Numbered from the stretch's first letter, positions 1-9,562 are shown. The stretch is 16,303 bases of DNA from Haplosporangium gracile (GCA_015499985.1 JAAAUF010000912.1:1-16303), one strand, 5' to 3'. Notes: generated by a model from the letters alone, not told the origin. Program-made: numbers and translations.

Positions 1-52
1 GAGCGCTCGCTTAGCATGCGAGAGGCACTGGGATCGATGCCCAGGTTCTCCA
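1..52 (+). tRNA. tRNA-Ala(AGC), 5' end cut off by the window
   Basis: This is the 3' portion of a cytosolic alanine tRNA. Visible parts are the D-stem 3' strand GAGC (1-4), a 5-bp anticodon stem (6-10 with 18-22), the loop TTAGCAT with anticodon AGC at 13-15, a 5-bp T stem CTGGG/CCCAG (28-32 with 40-44) around loop ATCGATG, the acceptor 3' strand (45-51) and discriminator A52. The acceptor 5' strand and most of the D arm, including the A box, lie outside the window. All visible stems pair perfectly, so nothing here suggests a pseudogene. Confidence 0.93.
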
Positions 53-58
53 ATACAC

Positions 59-68
59 TTTTTTTTTT
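59..68 (+). terminator. Pol III T-run terminator of tRNA-Ala
   Basis: A run of ten T residues begins six bases after the tRNA discriminator base. This is the expected RNA polymerase III termination signal and supports the tRNA gene being intact and transcribed. Confidence 0.9.
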
Positions 69-204
69 GCACATCCGACCTGGTTCGTGTAGCTCCCTGG
101 GTCATGGGGGCGGGGACTGAAGGCGGAGTCGGGATCTCGTTTTTTTTTCGAAAAAAATTCAATCTTGGATTTAGGGAACGATATGAACATGGTTACGGCT
201 TGTT

Positions 205-210
205 TTTATT
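205..210 (-). other. Candidate poly(A) signal of the large minus-strand gene
   Basis: AATAAA on the minus strand, about 240 nt after the stop codon at 452-454. It is the only exact copy I noticed in this 3' flank. Fungal poly(A) signals are degenerate, so the real 3' end is uncertain. The rest of 69-451 is AT-rich flank without coding signal. Confidence 0.35.
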
Positions 211-349
211 TCTTTCTCGTTCCAATTAGATGCGGAATGGTCAAAGAGGGATCAAGTCAAAATAGATGTTATGAGTTTTATGACTTTGACTTTTATGGTT
301 CCAAATGAAAGAAAAATGCTGTGGAGGAATTTTTGTGTAAAGAAAAATT

Positions 350-362
350 AATAAATAAATAA
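350..362 (-). promoter_or_regulatory. Overlapping AU-rich elements in the 3' UTR of the large gene
   Basis: On the minus strand two overlapping UUAUUUAUU nonamers lie about 90-105 nt after the stop codon. This nonamer is the binding site of TTP/Cth2/Zfs1-type tandem CCCH zinc-finger proteins that promote mRNA decay. The motif is seen; its use in this transcript is inference and requires the 3' UTR to extend this far. Confidence 0.4.
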
Positions 363-451
363 AAACAAAGAAAAAAAAAACTATGCTTTTTGAGGGAATT
401 CGTGAACTATGGTAATGTGAATATGTGCGTGTGTGCGTGTGCTTGAATAAT

Positions 452-3400
452 TTAGAAGGGCTTGGTGGAAGAAGAGACAGGGGCAGACTCCTCGGTAGGC
501 GAAGGGGAGGGGGACCGACCATTGAAATAAAAGTTGGAATGCGACGATCCCGAAGACGACGAAGATGTGGTGTTGCTATCCGACGAAGACGAAGACTGGA
601 TGGATCCCCAGGTCTCGCGCTTGCTAGCACTGGTCCGACGCTCTTTGTACCACTGCTTCCTGTGTCTGATGACCGAGCCCTCAGGGGACTCTCCGTCCTT
701 CAATCCAGTAACAGGCTCGTCTTCGGAGTCACTGCTGCTGTCGAGGCCTTTGATACGGATCTTCAAATCGCGGTGCGCAACGCTGTTCTCGTCCTCGTTG
801 TCGGATTCGTCACTGCTGGCACTACCTTCCTCCTCAAGGATCAAGCTGCTCTTATCAGTCATGATCGACATGGTCCGCTCACTGCGGACAGAGCTCCTCC
901 TCCTTACTTGAAAAGCCGAAGAAGCGAGCGACGACGAGGTCATGAAGGAATCAACACTAGGACGACGAGCTCGCTCTTCATCACCACTCCTGCTGCTACC
1001 ACTCAAGCTAATCCGACGAACGCTTTCATTCTCGTCGCCAGTCTCAGGACGATGATGCTCGCCACGGATATCCCATCCAGACATATCATCACGGGTATCA
1101 CGACGAACGGAAGACGACATCCATGAGTCGGTGGTGGTCAAATCACTGGATCCACCAATGCTCAACATTGATCCGTGACGGCTGTGGCGCATAGGGTTGC
1201 GGGTAGGGCGGGAAGGACCGCCAGCAACGGTGACTCCGGCGATGCCTCCGGCAGCCAGGAGAGGGACCGAGAGCGAGGCGGCGACGCCAACAGGGTCGAC
1301 GGGGACGGTGGTCATCATTGACATACGGTAGGGGACCGCCTTGGGGATGTCCTCGAAGAGGATATGGTGCTCCTCCTTCAAGGCCTGAGAATCCCGGTTC
1401 TGGCTGTCTCCACTAGTAACAGCGGCGGCTGCAGCTCCTCTCAGACGAATAACGGGGATTTCATCAGAGCCAGAGGCACCAGAGATGGCACTTGAGATCG
1501 TAGAGCCGGTTTCGACGGACTCTGGAGCCTGGGTCTGGGTCTGCTCGTTCTCCTTGTTCAAGGAGACAACAACAGTCGCGACAGATTCAGCTTCAGTCTT
1601 AGAAGGAGCCATAGCAGTAGCTGTCGTGGTAGCCGTGGTATTCAACACAGCAGGCGATTCCTGAATGCTCCTTGCGACAACAACCTCCTCGACAACCTCT
1701 CGAGAGACGACCTCAGGAACGCGCGCAATGGGTGCGCCCACCGACGACTCGCCAACAACAGCATTGTTCTGTTGCTGCTGCTGCTCGGCAAACTGATTGC
1801 GGAAGGACTCCTGCCGAGAAAGCATGGAGGGATCCTGGGCGTCATACTCGGATCCAGAGTCATAATCGTAGCAATCATAGATGCTGTCGGCATACATCGA
1901 GCGGATCGAGGCACGCTCAGTCAAGTGCGATCCCTGACGCGCCAAGACAGCGGGAAGTGGGAAGGGGCTGGCTGGGGGTACAGGACTTTCACCACCATTG
2001 ACACCAGTTGCACCATTAGTAGTAGTAGGGATGGAGGGAGAAGGGAGAGGAGAAGTGGGTTCTTGCGAGAGAGCAAATGCGTTGAAGGACATGTTGCTTC
2101 GAAGACTGCCGGCTTTTGTAGGGGAAGTAGGCGAGGAGGCCGTGACAGTGGCAGAGTACTTGTAGTTGCCGCCAAGGCCAGCTTGGGCGGACTCGGCATC
2201 CTGTTGAACGGCAGCCGTATCCAGAGGAGAGATGGTGCGATGGTTGGCGGGTGGGGAAGATGGGCTCGACAGGACGGACGACATGCTTGCGGTCGAGTTG
2301 GCGGTGGCGCGGCGGATGGGCGACAATGGGCGGATCGTCATAGGAGCTATAGGCTTAATGTAAGGGGATTCTATTTTTCATTCATTGAGAAAAAATTAAT
2401 GTTTGGCGTTAATTAAATGTCCCCACATGAAAAATTGTGCACCTAATAGTTCAATTGAATACAAAAAGAGAAACATACCATCCTGGGGAATGGGAGGCAA
2501 CTGCTTTTCGGGAGCACTCTGGTATCCCTGGTACTGGCTCATATCAGCCATGACTTCCTCCAAAGATTCGCGTGGCTTCTCTGCTGCTGCAACCGAAGGG
2601 AGTGAGATGCCCAATCCAAAGTGAGGCGAATCCATCTGAGTGGGAGCAGCACCATCCTCCAACTGCTGAGGAGCCTGCTGCTGCTCAATGACCTTCTCCT
2701 GCGCTTCTTCTTGCTGCTGCTGCTTCTTGGCCTCTCCAACGGCAGGGCGGCTAAAGTTTTTCCTCATCGAGTTTTGACGGGTCAAGATTTGAGCGACCAC
2801 AATACCAGCAACCGACGAAGCGTTCGACGAGGCTTCGCTCATCAATGACGCTCTTGAGGTCAGACCAGAGGAAGAAGAGACTGAAGTGTTGGGATCAACC
2901 TGGTCGGTAGAGTCTGCAGAGACGACGGCGACAGCCTCCTTGTCAGCCTCCTTGTCAGCCTGAGCTTCTGTTGGAAGACCTCCTTCGATCGACTCACCCC
3001 AGGTGAACTTCTTGGGTCCAGTCGGGGTAACTTCGCCTTCAGCATCTTCCGCGACGACAGCTGTTGATCCTGCATCCTTGGACTCAGTGGCGGCGACCTT
3101 GTCATCCGAGGTCATGTTCTCGCTATCCTGCTCAGTGATCATATTCGCCTGCAAGCGCTCAGAAATCGACAGAACGGGCTTGACGGTGCTGGTAGAGATC
3201 GCAGTGGCATTCGAAGCCGAACGCTCCAACTTTCGGCTCGAGGTGACACTGATGACAGACTTGGACGATCCCAGCTCATCGGCTCTAGGGTCGAAATCCC
3301 AGCGAGGGACAAAGAATGACTCTCCAGTACCGTCCTTAACCTCCATCATCTCATCCTTGTCAAACGTTCTGCTGCCAAACTTGGCCATCTTGGCCTTCTT

Positions 3401-6400
3401 GGCTGCAGCGGCAGCGGCGGCGATCTCCTTTGCTTCCTGTGGAGTGAGCTCGGTCTCTGGGCCTTCCTCGACGATCGTACCACCCTTGCCCTCATCGCCA
3501 GAATCGTACTCTTGCTTGTCGCCGGTTCCAAAGGGGTCTTTCCTGTTGAACATGGGACCAGTGTTTTCGCGAGTAGTGTTGCTTCTGCGGAGGGAAGCAC
3601 CAGCAGCCGCAAGACTGTGTCCTCCAGCCTGCTGCTGCTCGAGATAGCGGGCGCGGAGGTTGTCCTCAGAAAAGAATTGGACAGGGCCACGTCCACCCTC
3701 ATCTCCATGCTCACCACTGGGACCGCCTTGGTGGTCATGTCTTGAAGAAGATGTACCCTGATTAGGGCGATGAAGCTTCTTGGCCAGTTTGCTCTTGAGG
3801 GCCTTGAGCTGCTTCAGTCCACCCTTCTTTTCGGCATCACTCTTGGATCCCAATCCATCCTCCCGATCTGAGTCATCGTCGTTAAAGACACCGTTGGCAG
3901 CATGACGGACGGCGCGGCGCATACGACGGACCTTGTTCTTGATACCCTCGCCGCCGCTGGTGTACTCCGACTTGTTTCCAGCATCTTCATTGTCCGACTG
4001 GTCTGCGGGGCGCACAATGGGGACGGTTTTGATCTGGTTCGTGCTGGACAATAACTTGGGCTCACTGATGACCGAAATCTGCTTGCGATGACGAGATCCC
4101 TTACGACGGATCTTGGACCCATCCGAATTGCCGCCCGACAGGTTTCCATTGCTACTCTTGTTTTTCAAGGGGGGGTTCATGGCCTTCTCTTGCAAAAACA
4201 AGGCCTGCTGCTGCTGAATGTACATGATGTGAGCCATCTCGGCCTCGCGCGAGTTAGGGACCACTCCGCCGTTTCCGCCGCCGCCACCACCATTGGAGTT
4301 GGGTGGTTGAGGAGCCGATCGAGTAGGTGTGAAGGGGCCGTTGTCACCTCCTGCTGATCGCTGGCGACGACGGGATTGGTCTTCAGGTCCCGAGAGTGCA
4401 TCACCGTCGGTATCGTCGTTGAGATCCTCGTCTTCGTGATCGCCATCCTCGTGGTGGTCCTGGCCTTGTCCTTGACCACGGTTAGGCGCATATCCACGTG
4501 GTCCTCCTGGTCCTGGGTATCCGTAGTTGTTGGCCTCTCCACCCTGTTGTTGATGATGACCTTGAGGAGGCATCATGTTCTCCCAGCGATGGAATGGATG
4601 GCGGCGTCCTGGTGAAACAGGAGAAGTGATTCCCTGCGACTGTGGGGACAGAGCTGACTGGGGGCCAGCAGAGGACATCGAGGGTTGCTGCGCAGTGGGC
4701 ACCTGAATTGGAGGAGCCATACGTCTCCTGGAGGAAGACCGTGACAAGGTTGGGTCCGAGTTCAAAAAGTTGAAGTTGTTCCCTGCTGCCTGTGCTTGAG
4801 CTTGCGCGTGCGCAGCGGATCCTGCCGAAGGACCGATGCGAGGTGAGGCCACAGGTGATGGAGGAACAAGGACCTAGACATTGCCAGTGTTCATTGGTGA
4901 AGATTGGTTAATAAAAATAAGGTCTGTTGGGGAGTCTAGAAGTGGAAATAGGGAACCCATTGAAGAAAAGTCGCGATCATTGTAGGCAGGTCCTTTTAAT
5001 CAAATCAAGACTTCATGCCCGGCTATTAATTTCTTAGATACTTCGTTATCAAGATTGTTCTTTCTCTATTACCTTGTAGTTTTCAGAATCGCGTACGGGA
5101 TTATGCGCGAACTCCTTGTCATTCTGCTCTTGATGGGGCATCAACGCCGGCTATCGGTTAAATGAATGAATTAAAAAAAGATGGTTGTGAGCAAATGAAT
5201 TCAAACAGAGGGTGGACTAAACAGGGCCTCATCATGCAACACAAACAGAGAAAGAGAGAAAGAGGAAAAAAAAGAAAGTAGCAGTGAGCACGGCTCTCAG
5301 TCCGCTACTTTTTCGTTTACCTGTGTAGCGGGATCGAATGCGCTTGTTGAACTGGGCCCTTGGCCTGGGGCAGTCGTAGTAGCTGCCGCCGCCGTGCCAT
5401 TGTCCTTGGATTCTTGGTCCCCGGCGATATTGGCCCCAGCTTCGTTAGGGGATGAAGCAGCAGCAGTATCAGCAGCAGCGGCCGCGGCCTTTGCTCTCAG
5501 ATTGGATGCAGACCCAAACTGAGAGAGAGCATGTTGACTTCCGTTGTGGATGGGGATCTGCGAGCTGCCTGTTGGAAGGGCCGGACTTGGTCCCGAAGGC
5601 TCCCAGGTCTGATTCAGGCTCTCGAGATGGGATTTCGTTCCGTTGTTGTTGTTGAGATAAGGTGCATCTTTGGGGCCGTTTTTCAAGATGGAGGTTGAGC
5701 GTTTCAGTGGAGATTGCGAGGGCGAGGAAGAGGGAGGGGAAGAAGGGGAGTTCGATCCTGACCGACTGTGGGATCTCAGTAGCGGAGAAGAGTAATTCAT
5801 CTTGCTGTTGGATCGGCTGAGGACAGGAGACGAGGCAGGAGAGAGGTGGGAATCATTCTGCGACATGGATGGCATCCTGCTGCTGCCTCCCTCCGAGCCG
5901 CTTCCGGGCGAGGAGGACGGACCTCGACCATAGCCAGAGTACTGAATCGAGGAGGCGCTCGAGCTTGGGGAATAAGGTGGACGCGAATCAGCGCTATCCT
6001 GTTGAGGGTAGTATTGTTGTTGCTGTTGCTGATTGGTGTTGTTATAGTTGCTTTCTGGGTCATTAGTGTTGTTGTAAGATTGGTTTAGGGAAGGAGAGGA
6101 CGTTTGTTGACGAAGACCATTCTGCGACAGTTGGCGACGAAGACTAGCACTCCGAGCAGGGCCGGCGTTTTGACGTGGAGGAGGATGAGTGTTTTTAAGA
6201 GGAGGCAAGATAGGATGAGGTCCTCTTGTCTTAAGGTCAAGTGGACCTGAGATTTGGACGGGTGCCTGGGATGAGGGCAGGGGCGAAACTGAGGCATTGA
6301 CGGGTACACTGGGTGACCAGACAGCCAAACTCTGGATGTGTTGCTGTTGCTGCTGTTGCTGCTGCTGCTGCTGGTATTGTTGTTGTTGCTGTTGACTTGG

Positions 6401-6526
6401 CTGTTGTTGTTGATGTTGTTGGTATTGTTGTTGTTGGCCTGGCTGTGAACGTTGTTGATATTGCTGATAGGCCGGCATGCGGGGTTGGCCAGACGAGGGC
6501 GAGTTGGGAGAAGAAGAGTAGGACAT
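452..6526 (-). CDS. Large Ser/Gln-rich, mostly disordered protein of unknown family (4 exons, 1857 aa)
   Basis: Exons 6526..5321, 5150..5073, 4873..2479 and 2346..452 join in phases 0, 0 and 1. Total is 5574 nt, an exact multiple of three. Donors are GTAAAC, GTAATA, GTATGT; acceptors are GATAG, TCTAG, TATAG; introns are 170, 199 and 132 nt. The start is the first ATG of the exon 1 frame. Residues 20-65 are polyglutamine-rich. The rest is Ser/Pro/Asn-rich with acidic patches. More ordered-looking islands are residues 639-665 (Gln/Leu helix), 682-717 and 738-798 (basic, possible helices), 824-843, 909-961 (Ala/Lys stretch, then aromatic FFVPRWDF) and 1749-1808. There is one hydrophobic Ala/Gly/Val stretch (1579-1602). 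RRxS sites cluster at 1670-1712. No catalytic domain or signal peptide is recognised. A scaffold or regulatory role would be a guess. Intron ends are predicted, not proven. Confidence 0.82.
6341..6466 (-). repeat. CAG/CAA polyglutamine-coding repeat
   Basis: Codes residues 21-62 of the large protein, with Q runs of 4, 4, 6 and 11 separated by Y, H, P and S. CAG and CAA are mixed, so the tract is not a pure trinucleotide microsatellite and should be fairly stable. It sits near the N terminus of the disordered protein. Confidence 0.85.
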
Positions 6527-6883
6527 GGCCGTCTGTATGGTCCGTGAGTGTGGTGGGGTACAAGAGTGAGTACAAGTAGCTTGAGTTACAAGGGGAGGGT
6601 TTTTGTTTATGGTGTGAGAAAGCTCCAAAAGGTGAGACAGACACAGACACCAGAGTCAGGTCAGGGAGCAATAATAATATAACGAAGTCAAGATCTGAGG
6701 ACAGAGGAGAGTAAGAGTGAGAATGCAAACCGAGGGAGAAAGGATGAGATGAAGATGAAGGAACGATGAATGTGGGAAGGGAAGTGTAAGAGGGAGGAGG
6801 GAGTTTTGAATCAGAAGATGATGGGTAAAAAAGGAGGATGAGAAGGGCGTGAAGGTGAAAAAGTGAGGGGACTGGAGGAGGGT

Positions 6884-6959
6884 AAAGAAGAAGGAAAAGA
6901 AAAGAAAAAGGGAAACGAAAAAGGAAAAGGAAAAGGAAAAGAAAAAGAAAAAGAGAAAA
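6884..6959. repeat. Purine tract (GGAAAA/GAAAAA repeats), pyrimidine-rich in the sense leader of the large gene
   Basis: The plus strand is almost pure purine (one C at 6916) with reiterated GGAAAA and GAAAAA units. Read as minus strand, it is a CT-rich leader about 360-430 nt upstream of the start codon of the large gene. CT-rich blocks are typical of fungal promoters and 5' leaders. The wider purine bias runs from about 6660 to 6960. Confidence 0.7.
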
Positions 6960-7080
6960 CAAAAAAATAGAGTGAAACAAATAAAAGCAAGTATCATCAG
7001 TAATGATTAGGGACAACGAATCAAAACGAAAAAGTGAAAAAGGCACAAACAAACAACCGTTTTCAACGGACTGATGACAG

Positions 7081-7120
7081 ATACGATACGATACGATACG
7101 ATACGATATGATACGATAGG
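7081..7120. repeat. ATACG pentamer microsatellite
   Basis: Eight tandem 5-bp units: five perfect ATACG, then ATATG, ATACG and ATAGG. It lies about 555-595 bp upstream of the start of the large minus-strand gene, in its probable promoter or distal leader. Confidence 0.9.
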
Positions 7121-7534
7121 ATCAAAGAACAGTGAGAACATCAGCGAACGACCAAAAAACAATCCAAAGGAAAGACAAGGAAAGACAAGGAAAAGTCAAG
7201 GGGGGGAGGGGGGTGCGTAAAATATAATCTACGGATTGGATTGGCTTGGTTTGGGTTGGGGGGGAATGACATAGCAGAGCGGAAAGGACAAAGGGCCACC
7301 ATGACCATTTCATTATTCTCGCACCGCACATCCATCGGTATTTCGCTCTGGCTATGGACAATGGCTGTGGCGAGACCAATGCTCGCTCTTACTTTTTCCT
7401 TTTCTTTTTTCCCCCGCCCCTCTTCGGCGGCTGAATAAATGATGCATTATTCTTTTTTGATCCGTCGGATGCACACGCACATACTCAGTCAACTCAATTC
7501 GACTCGATCAGAAGAAAGAGCGAGAGAACAGTAG

Positions 7535-7554
7535 AAAAAAAAAAAAAAAAAAAA
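7535..7554 (+). repeat. A20 homopolymer
   Basis: Twenty consecutive A residues between the promoter region of the large gene and the spacer toward ferritin. No target-site duplication or retroelement sequence is attached, so it reads as a simple homopolymer. Confidence 0.9.
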
Positions 7555-8276
7555 GGTGCGAGCGGAGATGCTAGCATTAATTAACGAACTGGCGGCGTGG
7601 TTTGGGTGGTCAACGTTGTCTCTCGACTCTTAATTTTTGAAGACATACCACTCCCTCCGTACGAATGAATAAATAACCCCTGTCAATCTGCTGGCTACCT
7701 CGTGTTGATGAATGGCGGTCGGCCCGTTAGGATAATTGTATATTTGTTCATTCTCTCATTATTAACAATTGAGTATGGTGTAACCATAAAAGATGGGTAG
7801 AGCCTGCTCATAATCGAGCATGCTTGGCGCGAGTGCAACTATGTCGCCTCTTGCTCTTGTTTTATAGTCTACACACATGCACATAACCACATACTCTATT
7901 CAACGCCGTTTTCGATCTTTTCTTCTTTTCTGCCACATGTTCTCCTCTCTTAATATCACCGCACTACAAACCCTTTTTCTTTGGGTTGCTGTCAACTGTC
8001 CACCCGAATGCTCTCCACTTTCACCCTTGGCATTTATTAAATGCACTCAAGTTTTACCCAAAAATTCAAAAAAGAGATTCCACCTCTCTCGGCTTGATTT
8101 CAAGTGTAATCCTCACTACCTTGTCTCCTTTTACCCTCTCATCAAACTTGTCTGACTCTTATTTGACACTAACTACCGTGTTAAGTCCCGCGATATCAGG
8201 GGGTCCCCCTTCGTGTTTTTTAGGCTGTTTGTGGCAAAAGATACTTTAGGAACAATATGAACCGGTGATTTTTTTT
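7555..8276. other. Intergenic spacer between the ferritin 3' end and the large-gene promoter
   Basis: About 720 bp with no convincing gene. It contains two neighbouring perfect hairpins (TATGGT-GTA-ACCATA at 7774-7788 and TGCTC-ATAATC-GAGCA at 7805-7820), a pyrimidine-biased stretch (about 7900-8160), and a 13-nt palindrome centred at 8204 with 6-bp AGGGGG/CCCCCT arms. Short open frames here lack codon bias and partner exons. Confidence 0.55.
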
Positions 8277-8282
8277 TTTATT
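8277..8282 (-). other. Poly(A) signal of the ferritin gene
   Basis: AATAAA on the minus strand, 147 nt after the predicted ferritin stop codon, immediately followed by an A-rich stretch. Distance and orientation fit the ferritin mRNA 3' end. Confidence 0.6.
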
Positions 8283-8428
8283 TGTAAGAATAGGTTTGTC
8301 GTATGTACAAAAGAAATTTTATATGAGTGTGGCGCCCTTTGAGCCCAAAAGTGGAGTTGGTGGCGTAAGGTACTTGATTGGACTTTTGGACATTGGATTG
8401 CAGGGTGGGGTGAAAGACTGTATTGCTT

Positions 8429-9366
8429 TTAAACCTGTCCGATGACACCCTTGACACCACTCTTCAATAATGTCTAAAGTGGTACCCAACAAGCGATGCA
8501 AAAGTTAAATAAAAAAAATTACATAGCGTATGTTAGCCTTATACCCAGCTATGACATCTTACTCCACCCTGTGCCTATTGCATAACGCAGCAGGGGTATA
8601 AAAATTTACCTGATCAAAGAGGTAGAGTCCAAGACCTTCTCCACCGCCTCGGTTCAATTGAGTCATCAGTTTTGCGATCTCAGCAATCGAATCAACCTGC
8701 TCCTTCAAGTACTTGGATCTCAACACATTGACCAACTGGGGATCATCCTGGTCCTCGGCAAGGGATTCCACGCGAAGGATATTCTTGTTGACGTCCTTTT
8801 CCAGCTGGAGTGCAGATTCTATTTGAAAGTGAGAAATGACAAATCCCCTTCTGTTAGACTCTGATTTATCTGGTATAGAGACTGCGATGATGGACGGTTT
8901 AGGTAAAGATATACAAGGTGAAAAGACAGGAGGTGGCACATACCGACGGCGTTCTTGGCCGAGACCCATTCGGAGATCGGGGCAGGGACTGATGGGATGA
9001 CGGCACATCCTCCTCGCTTGTTCTGGTAGTCAATGAGATGCTGCGCATGCTCGCGTTCCTGTTCATAGATAAGGCAAGTTTAAAGGAGTTGAAAAAAAGA
9101 CCGAGAAAAACAGTGTCAGTCAAGCGAGCACGCCAGTGCAAGAATGCTCGTGATAAAGATATTGCCACAGTTCAGCCTCTGCGCATGGTGGTTACCTCCT
9201 CGGACTGTTCATTGAAAAACTTTTCGAGACCAGGCAGGGCAACGGTGTCGGAGCCCATGTAGGCGGCGATGGCGAGGTATGTCTGGGAGGCGGTCATTTC
9301 GAGCGCGATCTGCTGGTTGAGAGCATCCTCGACGACGTTTGAGAAGTTTTGCTTGGCGAGAGACAT
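8429..9366 (-). CDS. H-type ferritin (ferroxidase subunit), 4 exons, 179 aa
   Basis: Cytosolic iron-storage ferritin that oxidises Fe(II) and mineralises iron inside a 24-mer shell. Exons 9366..9196, 9058..8944, 8818..8610 and 8473..8429 join in phases 0, 1, 0 to 540 nt. Introns are 137, 125 and 136 nt with donors GTAACC, GTATGT, GTAAAT. Length is close to animal H chains (about 180). All ferroxidase ligands are present: E23, Y30, E58, H61, E102 and Q136, matching human H E27, Y34, E62, H65, E107 and Q141. Block EREHAQHLIDYQNKRGG (58-74) is diagnostic. No targeting signal precedes the four-helix bundle. The threefold-channel acids of animal chains are replaced (N126, R129). Fourfold-pore leucines L158 and L162 are kept. 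The last 15-codon exon depends on acceptor CTTTAG at 8474. Reading through intron 3 instead would add about 16 unrelated residues. Two GATA-type iron sites lie upstream. Confidence 0.95.
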
Positions 9367-9557
9367 GATGACGAATGTATTGAGAATGAGGTGAAGAAAG
9401 GAATGAGGGTTAATGGAACGAGTAAAATAAAAAGGTAAGAAAAGAAGAATGAGGTCTGGATTTGATTTGTACGTATGTGTGGATGGGAGAAAAAAGAGAG
9501 AGAGGAAACTGACGAAGACACTGAAAATGGCTTTTTTGCAAGAAGGAAGGGTCCATC

Positions 9558-9562
9558 ATTGG
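9558..9562 (-). promoter_or_regulatory. CCAAT motif upstream of ferritin
   Basis: CCAAT on the minus strand about 192 bp before the ferritin ATG. In many fungi the CCAAT-binding complex (Hap/Php) takes part in iron-dependent control. The pentamer is short and common, so this alone is weak. Confidence 0.25.

Noticed and set aside
425..1126. Long plus-strand open frame (233 codons), and similar ones at 1772-2416 and 3003-3647
   Set aside because: They lie antisense to the large gene's exons and arise from the low stop frequency opposite Ser/Gln/Asp-rich codons. The protein compositions are implausible and they have no splice logic.
6237..7052. Minus-strand open frame of 271 codons overlapping exon 1 out of frame
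   Set aside because: It is a Phe/Leu/Ser-rich reading of the pyrimidine-rich leader. It has no ATG at its start and runs into exon 1 in the wrong frame.
7790..7850. Possible tRNA-Met (GGGTAGAGC followed by CTCATAATC)
   Set aside because: There is no D-stem partner, no B box or T arm and no acceptor pairing. The anticodon-like stem has a 6-nt loop. At most it is tRNA-like debris.
7877..8155. Plus-strand 92-codon open frame in the spacer
   Set aside because: It is a pyrimidine-biased, AT-rich stretch with overlapping open frames and no coding bias or family resemblance.
8575..8609. 35-nt version of ferritin intron 3 ending at GCAATAG
   Set aside because: It is far shorter than the gene's other introns (125-137 nt), and the resulting C terminus is less ferritin-like than with the acceptor at 8474.
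9518..9523. CAGTGT in the ferritin leader as a possible animal-type iron-responsive element
   Set aside because: The five bases on each side (ATTTT and CTTCG on the sense strand) do not pair and there is no bulged C, so the IRE hairpin cannot form.
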